Assembly: GCA_030744095.1 (NCBI GenBank)
Contig: JASLRF010000404.1
Span: 1-6,521 of the forward strand
Reading direction: 5' to 3'
DNA: 6,521 nt
Source: Pirellulaceae bacterium
GTDB lineage: Bacteria; Planctomycetota; Planctomycetia; Pirellulales; Pirellulaceae
How positions within the stretch are numbered: position 1 is the stretch's first letter; each line of letters opens with the position of its first letter. Position numbers and translations under genes: made by a program. Below are positions 1 to 5,614 of this stretch, in pieces. The notes under the pieces are model-generated. The model saw nothing but the letters and a program-made list of their open reading frames with translations, searched no databases and was not told the DNA's origin.

Positions 1-990
1 ATCAACGGCCGTACCAAGTGGCACATCGGCGAAGCGCATGAGATTGGCGATCCCAACGGTCATTGGCAAGCCTGCGCCGGCCAAGAACTGGCGCTGCCCG
101 GCGACCACGATCCGGCCACCTTCGAGAATCTCGATATTTCCAATACTGGTGTTGGAATATTCGCCCGGCGGCATTCCGGCCATGCCGACCAGATCGCTGA
201 CGAGCACACAGTGGTCGAGCGTCTTGCCGCGGACAAAGCACTTGACCACCGACGGAGGCAAGTGGTGTCCGTCAGCGATCAAGCTGGCGACCAGGCGATC
301 ATCTGCTAACTGGTCCCAAATATAGTTGGGGTGACGCCGCAGCTGACCGTGGGCACCGTTGCCCAAGTGCGTGCTCATCCTCGCTCCTGCGTCGACCGCC
401 GCGGCAATCTGTTCGGACGTGGCTGCAGTGTGGCCGATCGCCACCAATACGCCACGGGCGACGACCTTTTCGATAAACGACGGTGCGTCATCATACTCGG
501 GCGACAAGGTTAGGATCTTGATTCGGCCACCGGCGGCATCCTGGAGTTGCAGGAATTCATCCCAGTCGGGGGCTCGGCAATGTTCCAGCGGATGAGCACC
601 TCGCGGGCCGTCCTTTGGCGAAATATACGGCCCTTCCAGATGGAACCCTGGCACGCGTCGAGAGACTTCCGGCGAATCACAGGCCGCAGCCAACGTGGCC
701 ATCACGTGACTCAACATTTTGTTCGAATGGGTCGTTGCGGTTGGCAAGTACGAAGTGACGCCGTCGGCGTCCATCGCCCTGCCAATCGCCACAATTCGAT
801 CCACGTCCAATTGTGGATCGTTGAACTCCTGCCCGCCATAGCCGTTGATTTGCAGGTCGACCAGACCGGGGCCAACCCAAGGTGCACCCTCGTTGGGCTT
901 GGCCGGTTCAATTCTTGCGACGCGCCCATCGGCAACGGTGATATTGACTGGCTCGCCCGTGTCGTAGCGCCGTCCCAAGATCTGCATCAT
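1..990 (-). CDS. nagA: N-acetylglucosamine-6-phosphate deacetylase-like amidohydrolase (3' end outside window)
   Basis: The gene encodes a metal-dependent amidohydrolase of the NagA family, which removes acetate from GlcNAc-6-phosphate in the cytoplasm during amino-sugar or cell-wall recycling. The 330 residues seen are open through the left edge; the family is usually about 380, so roughly 50 C-terminal residues are missing. Visible landmarks are GLVDLQINGYGG near residue 45 (the NagA form, without the HxH of many amidohydrolases), TSYLPT, HLEGPYI with metal ligand Glu119, GHTAAT with His187, THLGNG with His208, DGHHLPP with His243, and SDLVGMAG with catalytic Asp266. The segment after His208 reads HLGNGAHG, not the HLFNAM or HLYNAM of classical NagA, so it may be a divergent subfamily with a different acetylated sugar phosphate. 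ATG at 990 is chosen because TGAGG sits five bases upstream; a second ATG follows directly at 987. The family call is firm, the exact substrate is not. Confidence 0.9.
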   Translation of the reverse strand, partial: MMQILGRRYDTGEPVNITVADGRVARIEPAKPNEGAPWVGPGLVDLQINGYGGQEFNDPQLDVDRIVAIGRAMDADGVTSYLPTATTHSNKMLSHVMATLAAACDSPEVSRRVPGFHLEGPYISPKDGPRGAHPLEHCRAPDWDEFLQLQDAAGGRIKILTLSPEYDDAPSFIEKVVARGVLVAIGHTAATSEQIAAAVDAGARMSTHLGNGAHGQLRRHPNYIWDQLADDRLVASLIADGHHLPPSVVKCFVRGKTLDHCVLVSDLVGMAGMPPGEYSNTSIGNIEILEGGRIVVAGQRQFLAGAGLPMTVGIANLMRFADVPLGTAVD

Positions 991-995
991 CGTGG

Positions 996-1000
996 CCTCA
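996..1000 (-). promoter_or_regulatory. Ribosome-binding site of nagA-like gene
   Basis: TGAGG on the minus strand ends five bases before the ATG at 990. It is one of the two recognisable Shine-Dalgarno sequences in the window and supports the tandem ATGATG as the start. Confidence 0.5.
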
Positions 1001-1036
1001 TTTGCCGGTGAGTTGCTTGTGAGAGTTGTAATCGCG

Positions 1037-1074
1037 AACCCTAAAAATAAAGCGGCCCAGTCAGGCAACCCTAA
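1037..1074. repeat. AACCCTAA direct repeat, two copies 30 bp apart
   Basis: AACCCTAA occurs at 1037-1044 and 1067-1074 in the same orientation (TTAGGGTT on the nagA coding strand), starting 47 and 77 bases before the nagA start. Spacing near three helical turns would suit a regulator binding one DNA face, but an 8-base repeat is short and could be chance. Confidence 0.3.
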
Positions 1075-1094
1075 TCAGGATTTTCACACGCCGC

Positions 1095-1117
1095 AAAACG
1101 ACGGTCAATCGCCGTCG
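1095..1117 (-). terminator. Weak intrinsic-terminator-like hairpin after the secreted-protein gene
   Basis: On the minus strand CGACGG, a seven-base loop and CCGTCG (1117-1099) form a six-bp GC-rich stem followed immediately by TTTT (1098-1095). It lies about 180 bases past the stop of the secreted-protein gene and before nagA. A second inverted repeat, GCCGAA/TTCGGC at 1117-1138, stands directly before it. The short stem and four-base T run make it marginal. Confidence 0.25.
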
Positions 1118-1146
1118 CCGAAGTCGTGAGTTTTCGGCCGGGTCCA

Positions 1147-1161
1147 ACACTGAATCAGTGT
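1147..1161. promoter_or_regulatory. 15-bp perfect palindrome, possible operator
   Basis: ACACTGAATCAGTGT has perfect seven-bp arms around a single central A. It lies 157 bases upstream of the nagA start, a size and symmetry typical of dimeric repressor operators. No regulator gene is nearby in the window, so the ligand and target are unknown. Confidence 0.3.
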
Positions 1162-1255
1162 AGGCAATGCGGATCAGCGAATTCGTGGCTGAAACATCCT
1201 GCTTCGGTCTGCTGCGGCAGAAAGCCACAGCCGCGGAAAAGATTTCCCCGAGTCG

Positions 1256-1274
1256 CTGACGGAGCCTTCGTCAG
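1256..1274 (-). other. Stem-loop just past the secreted-protein stop codon
   Basis: CTGACG (1256-1261) and CGTCAG (1269-1274) are perfect inverted arms around a seven-base loop, 20 bases beyond the stop at 1294. There is no T run directly after it on the minus strand, so it may be a 3' RNA-stabilising hairpin or chance. Confidence 0.2.
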
Positions 1275-1293
1275 ATGCGCAAATGCTGGACAT

Positions 1294-1662
1294 TTAACGA
1301 AAAGCGCCAGGAGCAACCGCAACGGCGCGCTGAGAGTACATCACCGAAAACGGATAGTACGAAGGGACGATGATCCACCGATTGGGTGACGACATGTAGG
1401 GTAGCGGCGAAGTTGGCGGCCGCGATGGCGAATAACCCATCCGCTTCATGCCCTCCAACCGCTGTCGCCGCTGGGCGGCTTTCCAGGCAGCCTTGCGGCG
1501 TACTGCCTGCTTGCGTGTATCGTATCGAGGGCCTTGCGACTCCCAAGTGTCGCGCGGACGCTGATTCTGCATCGGAGGAAACGCCCCCTCGAACGGATCC
1601 TGAGCGTGGGCGGATGTTGCAAGGGTCAACAGCAACAACAACGTGGGAATCAGACACTTCAT
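1294..1662 (-). CDS. Small secreted basic, proline-rich protein of unknown function
   Basis: I do not recognise a named family. The 122-residue product starts with a clear signal peptide: Lys2, a hydrophobic core LIPTLLLLLTLA and a cleavage site SAHA|QD after residue 20. The mature part has no cysteines. Residues about 49-75 are strongly basic and probably helical (many Arg/Lys with Ala), followed by a Pro/Ser patch with YSPSRPPTSPLPYMSS (77-92) and an aromatic stretch around WIIVPSYYPF. ATG at 1662 is preceded by GAGAGAGA four bases away. Short exported proteins with SPSRP-like patches are, in my impression, common in planctomycetes, but I cannot name a role. It lies downstream of the sigma/anti-sigma pair, separated by 155 bp with a possible ECF-type promoter, so it could be a target of that sigma factor. 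That link is inference. Confidence 0.75.
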   Translation of the reverse strand: MKCLIPTLLLLLTLATSAHAQDPFEGAFPPMQNQRPRDTWESQGPRYDTRKQAVRRKAAWKAAQRRQRLEGMKRMGYSPSRPPTSPLPYMSSPNRWIIVPSYYPFSVMYSQRAVAVAPGAFR

Positions 1663-1758
1663 GACATCTCTCTCGTGCGGTTTGGCGAGAAGGTGCGACG
1701 CGTCACCAGGCGCAAGCCAACGTTCCCGCTATATAGGCTTTCGGCCAACTGAGCCGAT

Positions 1759-1787
1759 GAAGATAACCGCCGAGGCCCACAAGTTCC
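1759..1787 (-). promoter_or_regulatory. Possible ECF-sigma-type promoter upstream of the secreted-protein gene
   Basis: The minus strand carries GGAACTT (1787-1781), identical to the classical sigma-E -35 element, then 17 bases and TCTTC (1763-1759), a partial match to a TCTGA/TCTAA-like -10. The start codon is about 97 bases further on. The -10 match is weak and the organism's ECF consensus is unknown. Confidence 0.3.
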
Positions 1788-1817
1788 TTCGGACTCCCGC
1801 TCGACGGCGTCCGCCCG

Positions 1818-2702
1818 TCAAACTGTGCCGATTGGGCAAAGAGTGTCGTTGACTATCCGGCGGAAGGCGATCGGCGAAGCTGGCCGGATCGAACGATTGT
1901 ACGCTTCCTCGGTCCCATCCACGACCAGTACGTAGACCAAGCCGCCGCTGGTCCACGCTGCAACGCATTTCCCCAGTGTGAACATTGGTTTGGCAGGCGG
2001 CGCGCCTGGCAACACAAAACCCGGTGTATTGGCGAACACAAAAACGCGTGCCGTCCCGCCCTCTTTCAGTTTCAAGTCGTAGCAACGTGCCATGACTTTG
2101 TATCTTGGAAGCGAGTACCTCTGGCGACCCGCTACACTCTCCGCGCGAATCGCCTTCGGCAGAGGATGGCTCGTCCAAATCACATTGCCATTCACCCAGT
2201 CTTCTTCGTTCGCCTCCCAGCTCAGGGCCGCTGAAACCAATTCCTGATAACTGATCTCACTTCCGGACCGCTGGGATACGGTAAAGACGATCGCGGCCAA
2301 CACCGCAGCAGACGTCACGATCGGCACCCACAATCGCCATGTCCAGGCATCGCCTGGTTTACGAGGTGGTACCACACCCGATTCGTCACCACGAGTACCA
2401 CCTGCTTGCAGGTCCAGTCCGTCGGCCAGCGAAGGACCAAGCGATACGGGCTGTTTGTCAGTAGAGACCGCTGCGGAGTTCGCCAATGACGCAAGCAGAC
2501 GCTGCTGAAGGCCAGCCGGAGTCGGTACATCTTGAACCGCATCGGTGATCGTGTCATCCAACTGCCGCGAACGTTCCAACTGACGGGACACACCTATATC
2601 AGCGGCAATCAGGTCGGCCAATGGCCGCATTTCCGCCTGGCTAAGGTCATCCCCTTGTGGACGACAACTGTCTATCAGTTCGCGGATTGAATCGTTCATC
2701 AT
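1818..2702 (-). CDS. Single-pass membrane anti-sigma-like protein partnered with the ECF sigma factor
   Basis: The 294-residue protein is called a likely anti-sigma factor from position and layout, not from a recognised motif. Residues 1-75 are a charged, helical cytoplasmic segment; 76-120 a flexible Gly/Pro linker; about 123-143 one hydrophobic membrane helix (LWVPIVTSAAVLAAIVF); and 145-294 an exported domain. That domain has two cysteines, Cys207 and Cys246, that might pair, and conserved-looking stretches ARVFVFANTPG and AAWTSGGLVYVLVVDG. The HxxxCxxC signature of zinc anti-sigma factors is absent; only Cys13 is near the N-terminus. Its ATG overlaps the sigma stop codon (TGATG), pointing to translational coupling; a second ATG follows at once. 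The sigma-binding role would be through the N-terminal segment and the exported part would sense an envelope signal; both are inference. It could instead be another sigma-linked membrane protein. Confidence 0.75.
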   Translation of the reverse strand: MMNDSIRELIDSCRPQGDDLSQAEMRPLADLIAADIGVSRQLERSRQLDDTITDAVQDVPTPAGLQQRLLASLANSAAVSTDKQPVSLGPSLADGLDLQAGGTRGDESGVVPPRKPGDAWTWRLWVPIVTSAAVLAAIVFTVSQRSGSEISYQELVSAALSWEANEEDWVNGNVIWTSHPLPKAIRAESVAGRQRYSLPRYKVMARCYDLKLKEGGTARVFVFANTPGFVLPGAPPAKPMFTLGKCVAAWTSGGLVYVLVVDGTEEAYNRSIRPASPIAFRRIVNDTLCPIGTV

Positions 2703-3325
2703 CAGATTACCATAAACGCGGAAGAACCAGCGGCCTGGTCGGTTGGCGGGGCGGCGTCCGTGTGGCGAAACAATCGCTGACGGATTCTTCCCTTCGCGCG
2801 TGACAGGCGGCTCATCACCGTACCGATGGAAATATCGAGCGCGGCGGCGATTTCCTTATACGAGAGTTGTTCGAAGTAGAACATCATGACGACCAGGCGA
2901 TAGTTGTCGGGCAAGTCGTCGATGGCCGCCTGGAGGCTTTCTTGATCAACGTCGTCTTCGGCGTCGTTGATTCTTGCTGGGATCTCGTCAACGTTCAGTT
3001 CGATCGCTGCTGCCGGTGTGGGTCGCTGTCGTCGGTGGCTCTTGAGGAAACAACTGCGCAGGACCACAAACAACCAACGATCAACCTTTTCGACTTCACG
3101 CACCTGATGCAGTTTTTGCTGGGCAATCAAAAACGCTTGTTGTGTGAGATCCTCCGCGTCCATGGCAGATCCGGATAAGCGATATGCGTACCGATACACC
3201 GACTGATAATGGTCACTGACCAATTGCTGAATCCGCAGACCGCCGTCATCATCCACCTCAGACGGACGGGCATCCGCCGTCTGACGGGGCCGTGCATCTT
3301 CCGACGACTTTCCTGAATCAACCAT
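2702..3325 (-). CDS. ECF-subfamily RNA polymerase sigma-70 factor
   Basis: The product directs RNA polymerase to a specific promoter set, probably in response to an envelope signal relayed by the membrane protein encoded next. It has 207 residues, the normal ECF length. A charged N-terminal extension (1-30) is followed by sigma region 2 (about 36-100) with HYQSVYRYAYRLSG, the AEDLTQQAF polymerase-contact segment (57-65) and the -10-recognition helix ending in LKSHRRQR. A short acidic linker (110-128) precedes region 4 (about 130-186) with LPDNYRLVVMMFYFEQLSYKEIAAAL and a helix-turn-helix LDISIGTVMSRLSRAKGRIR. The long C-terminal domains of other sigma families are absent. ATG at 3325 is supported by AAGAGG six bases upstream. 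The gene ends in a one-base TGATG overlap with the membrane partner. The exact ECF group and target genes are not determinable here. Confidence 0.95.
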   Translation of the reverse strand: MVDSGKSSEDARPRQTADARPSEVDDDGGLRIQQLVSDHYQSVYRYAYRLSGSAMDAEDLTQQAFLIAQQKLHQVREVEKVDRWLFVVLRSCFLKSHRRQRPTPAAAIELNVDEIPARINDAEDDVDQESLQAAIDDLPDNYRLVVMMFYFEQLSYKEIAAALDISIGTVMSRLSRAKGRIRQRLFRHTDAAPPTDQAAGSSAFMVI

Positions 3326-3331
3326 TTACCG

Positions 3332-3337
3332 CCTCTT
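3332..3337 (-). promoter_or_regulatory. Ribosome-binding site of the ECF sigma gene
   Basis: AAGAGG on the minus strand lies six bases before the ATG at 3325, fixing the start of the sigma factor. Confidence 0.6.
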
Positions 3338-3344
3338 TAACACG

Positions 3345-3373
3345 TTAGAGCCATTGCCACGGGGCATTATTCC
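3345..3373 (-). promoter_or_regulatory. Candidate promoter of the sigma/anti-sigma operon
   Basis: The minus strand shows GGAATAA (3373-3367), 17 bases, then TCTAA (3349-3345), close in layout to a sigma-E-type GGAACTT/TCTGA promoter and with the same spacing as the element before the secreted-protein gene. Transcription would start only some 15 bases before the ATG. The same stretch also contains AATAAT, a five-of-six match to a housekeeping -10, with a poor TCGATT 17 bases ahead, so a sigma-70 promoter is a real alternative. Confidence 0.3.
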
Positions 3374-3441
3374 GGATTGGCGGGAAGAAATCGAGGGAAA
3401 ACGGCGAATTCGTGCTAGCTGCAAGCACGCCCAGCACAGAG

Positions 3442-3476
3442 TTCGACATTCGACATTCGATGTTCGATGTTCGATA
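3442..3476. repeat. Five tandem TTCGA heptads
   Basis: The plus strand reads TTCGACA twice, TTCGATG twice and TTCGATA once, without interruption. The change from ACA to ATG at the middle makes the array roughly self-complementary, with ACAT-TCG-ATGT at the core. On the minus strand one frame reads RTSNIE-like, a pattern I know as spurious peptides from intergenic repeats in planctomycetes and relatives. It is noncoding here. Confidence 0.75.
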
Positions 3477-3522
3477 TCCTTGGCGCCAACTCTTAGCGGC
3501 GAGGAGACCCTCGGTCGTGACA

Positions 3523-3548
3523 GTGCACTGGTCCGGAGACCAGTGCAC
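3523..3548. repeat. Perfect 11-bp stem-loop
   Basis: GTGCACTGGTC (3523-3533) and GACCAGTGCAC (3538-3548) are exact inverted copies around a four-base CGGA loop. It lies 64 bases past the uup stop and about 200 bases upstream of the sigma start. Neither strand has a T run after it, so it is not a standard intrinsic terminator. It could be an mRNA 3'-end stabiliser, a protein-binding palindrome or part of a dispersed repeat. Confidence 0.8.
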
Positions 3549-3611
3549 AACGTACAAACACCCGCACAACACGCATACCTCCGCGACGGGCGGAAGTGAC
3601 CAAGAAAGACG

Positions 3612-5492
3612 CTAATCGCCAAGATTCTCAAGTTCTTCCCATCGCGCGTAGGCGGCAGCCAGGCGGACGCCAAGATCGTTCAGTTTGGCCTGCTGCTCGG
3701 CAATCGTCTCTCCGGTCTGTCGATAGTATTCAGGCTCGGCCATCGCTGCATGAATTGCGGCAACGCTCTGTTCAAGTTTCTCAATGGTGCCCGGCAACGA
3801 ATCCAATTCGCGACGGTCCTTGTAAGAAAGTCGGCGAGTCTTGCTTTGGCCTTGTACGCTTGGCCCGGAAGTCGTCGATGCGGCATTGACCGTCTTGCCA
3901 TTTTTTTGTCTGGTAGTCGTGCCGGTTGTTCGCGCGGCGGTGTCGCGAGCCACCTCGCGCTGACGTTGCCAATCGTCATAGCCACCCACATATTCTCTGA
4001 CTTGCTCGTCTTCGAACACGATCGTACTGGTGACAACGTTGTTGAGAAACTCCCGATCGTGGCTTACGAGCAACACAGTCCCGTTGAATTCGACCAGACG
4101 TTCCTCCAACAACTCGAGCGATTCACTATCCAAGTCGTTGGTTGGTTCATCGAGCACGATCACGTTGGCTGGCTTCGTGAACAGGCGGGCCAGCAAGACG
4201 CGGTTCCGTTCGCCCCCAGAGAGGAAACGTACGGGCGTCCGCGCTCGATCGGGTGTAAACAGAAAGTCCTGCAAGTAGCCGATAATGTGCTGTGACCTTC
4301 CATCTCCTAGAACAGTATCATAGCCCTGGCCGACATTTTCTTGTACGGTCTGGTCATCGTCCAGCTGCGCTCGAAGTTGATCAAAATAGACAACCTGGAG
4401 ATTCGTACCCAGCTTGATGGTCCCGTGCTGCGGCGCAAGTTGTCCGAGCAGAAGCCGTAGTAGTGTGGTCTTGCCTGCGCCGTTACGGCCAATCAGGCCA
4501 ACCTTGTCGCCCCGCATGATCAACGTGGAGAAATCTCGCACGATAGGTAAATCATCATACGCAAATGAAATGTCCTTCACTTCGGCAATCAGGTTGCCAC
4601 TTCGCTGGCCCTCCTGGATCCGCAACCGCACCGTGCCGGTCTTCTCTTGCCGATCCCCCCGTTGGCGGCGCATTTGCTGCAAAGCACGGACGCGGCCTTC
4701 ATTGCGGGTCCGTCGGGCCTTGATCCCCTGCCGAATCCAGCGTTCCTCTTCCGCCAGTTTCCTGTCAAATAGGGCGTCTTGTTTCTCTTCGGCGGCCAGT
4801 GCAGCCTCCTTGCGACGGAGAAACGTGTCGTAATCGCATGACCAGTCAAACAGCCGACCGCGATCGATCTCAAGAATCCGCGTGGCGAGCCGGCGGAGAA
4901 ACATGCGATCATGCGTTACGAAGATTAACGTGCTCTTCCAACGTGACGAACCCAAAAACGTCTCCAGCCAGTCGATAGCGTCGATATCCAGGTGATTGGT
5001 CGGTTCGTCCAGCAAGAGCAAGTCCGGCTCGCAGGCGAGCGCTCGAGCGAGCAGTACACGCCGCTTCATTCCAGACGATTGGAGCTCAAATGCAGCCAAC
5101 GGATCGAGTTCCATCCGCGAGAGAATTCTGTCGACACGATGTTGTAGTTTCCACGCCCGATCGTGGTCGTCAGGGTGAATACGAGTGTTGGAATTCGGGC
5201 GCATCTCGCCGACTCGCTCAGCCCCCGCCTCGACGATGGACGCGACACTGCCCTGTAGATCCTGGGGCACATCCTGCCCCAGTATCGAAACGACACAGCC
5301 GGGCGCGAAAGCGATCTCGCCACCGTCCGGCGTGACCTCGCCCGTCAGCATGCGCAGCAGCGTCGTTTTCCCTGCGCCATTCCGGCCCAGCAAACCGATT
5401 CGTTGGCCCGGATCGATCTGACAAGAAACTTTGTCCAACAGCGGAGGGCCGCGAAATCCAATACTCAATTCGCGTAATGTGATCAGAGCCAT
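3612..5492 (-). CDS. uup: ABC-F ATPase of the Uup type
   Basis: Uup-type ABC-F proteins are soluble tandem ATPases that act on ribosomes and, in E. coli, on branched DNA intermediates, limiting precise transposon excision. This 626-residue protein matches the family length (E. coli about 635). ATPase domain 1 has Walker A GRNGAGKTT (36-44), Walker B LLLLDEPTNHLD (158-169) and switch VTHDR (192-196). The inter-domain arm carries WIRQGIKARRTRNEGRVRAL (252-271), characteristic of Uup. Domain 2 has Walker A (335-343), LSGGERNRVLLARL (424-437), Walker B VLDEPTNDLD (446-455) and VSHDREFL (476-483). A Thr/Gln/Ser-rich linker leads to a C-terminal coiled coil starting LSYKDRRELDSLP (about 555-567), the Uup DNA-binding type. 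Both catalytic glutamates are present. The first signature is QSSGMKRR in place of LSGG. ATG at 5492 is preferred over the upstream TTG at 5510, because family proteins begin MALxxLR; no clear ribosome-binding site is visible. Confidence 0.95.
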   Translation of the reverse strand: MALITLRELSIGFRGPPLLDKVSCQIDPGQRIGLLGRNGAGKTTLLRMLTGEVTPDGGEIAFAPGCVVSILGQDVPQDLQGSVASIVEAGAERVGEMRPNSNTRIHPDDHDRAWKLQHRVDRILSRMELDPLAAFELQSSGMKRRVLLARALACEPDLLLLDEPTNHLDIDAIDWLETFLGSSRWKSTLIFVTHDRMFLRRLATRILEIDRGRLFDWSCDYDTFLRRKEAALAAEEKQDALFDRKLAEEERWIRQGIKARRTRNEGRVRALQQMRRQRGDRQEKTGTVRLRIQEGQRSGNLIAEVKDISFAYDDLPIVRDFSTLIMRGDKVGLIGRNGAGKTTLLRLLLGQLAPQHGTIKLGTNLQVVYFDQLRAQLDDDQTVQENVGQGYDTVLGDGRSQHIIGYLQDFLFTPDRARTPVRFLSGGERNRVLLARLFTKPANVIVLDEPTNDLDSESLELLEERLVEFNGTVLLVSHDREFLNNVVTSTIVFEDEQVREYVGGYDDWQRQREVARDTAARTTGTTTRQKNGKTVNAASTTSGPSVQGQSKTRRLSYKDRRELDSLPGTIEKLEQSVAAIHAAMAEPEYYRQTGETIAEQQAKLNDLGVRLAAAYARWEELENLGD

Positions 5493-5512
5493 CGTGGAGC
5501 AACAGGGCAAGA

Positions 5513-5528
5513 CGAGGCACTAGCCTCG
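5513..5528 (-). promoter_or_regulatory. Stem-loop in the uup leader
   Basis: CGAGGC and GCCTCG form a perfect six-bp stem around a four-base loop, ending 20 bases before the uup ATG. In an mRNA it could hinder ribosome loading, but no complementary anti-structure was identified. Confidence 0.3.
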
Positions 5529-5545
5529 GTCGTGATTGAGGGGTG

Positions 5546-5570
5546 ATCCTGCGAAGGAACTCTGCAGGAT
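5546..5570 (-). promoter_or_regulatory. Second stem-loop in the uup leader
   Basis: ATCCTGC (5546-5552) and GCAGGAT (5564-5570) are perfect seven-bp arms with an 11-base loop, about 54 bases before the uup ATG. With the hairpin at 5513-5528 it could form a structured leader. Neither is followed by a T run, so transcription attenuation of the usual type is not evident. Confidence 0.3.
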
Positions 5571-5578
5571 GTGCTAAT

Positions 5579-5614
5579 CTCACATAATTATTGCCGAAAA
5601 CTGCGTCAGCCAGT
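5579..5614 (-). promoter_or_regulatory. Weak promoter candidate for uup
   Basis: The minus strand has CTGACG (near 5610), 17 bases, and TATGTG in the only AT-rich stretch of this gap. Matches to the sigma-70 consensus are four and three of six, so this is a placement guess resting mainly on local AT content. Confidence 0.15.

Larger units (their letters stand above)
991..1293. other. Intergenic region between the secreted-protein gene and nagA
   Basis: No gene is supported here; open frames in it are short and unlike known proteins. It holds the nagA ribosome-binding site, a repeated AACCCTAA, a 15-bp palindrome and several short hairpins, described separately. No convincing sigma-70 promoter is visible; TTGCCT at 1068-1063 has no well-spaced -10 partner. 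Confidence 0.6.
3326..3611. other. Repeat-rich intergenic region between uup and the sigma gene
   Basis: No gene is supported in these 286 bases. Working across it: promoter and ribosome-binding site of the sigma gene at the low end, a six-bp hairpin CGTGCT/AGCACG (3411-3429), TTCGA heptads (3442-3476), the palindrome TGGCGCCA (3481-3488), hairpin CGAGG/CCTCG (3500-3513), the 11-bp hairpin (3523-3548), and a small imperfect hairpin (3579-3596) just after the uup stop. The dense run of symmetric elements from 3411 to 3548 looks like a composite dispersed repeat. Confidence 0.6.

Noticed and set aside
547..1011. Plus-strand open frame of 154 codons
   Set aside because: It lies opposite nagA, whose minus-strand frame shows all family motifs; the plus-strand product looks like nothing known.
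1803..1819. GACGG/CCGTC hairpin overlapping the anti-sigma stop codon as a terminator
   Set aside because: Only five base pairs, seven-base loop and no T run afterwards.
3442..3476. CRISPR-like or coding repeat reading of the TTCGA heptads
   Set aside because: Units are seven bases and directly abutting with no spacers, and the surrounding frames (for example minus-strand frames near 3345-3673) resemble no protein; they are translations of repeats.
3523..3548. Intrinsic terminator for uup
   Set aside because: The stem is strong but TGTCACG follows on the minus strand, with no T run.
5493..5510. Longer Uup start at TTG 5510
   Set aside because: It adds MPCCST before the conserved MALITLR start, has no ribosome-binding site and uses a rarer start codon.
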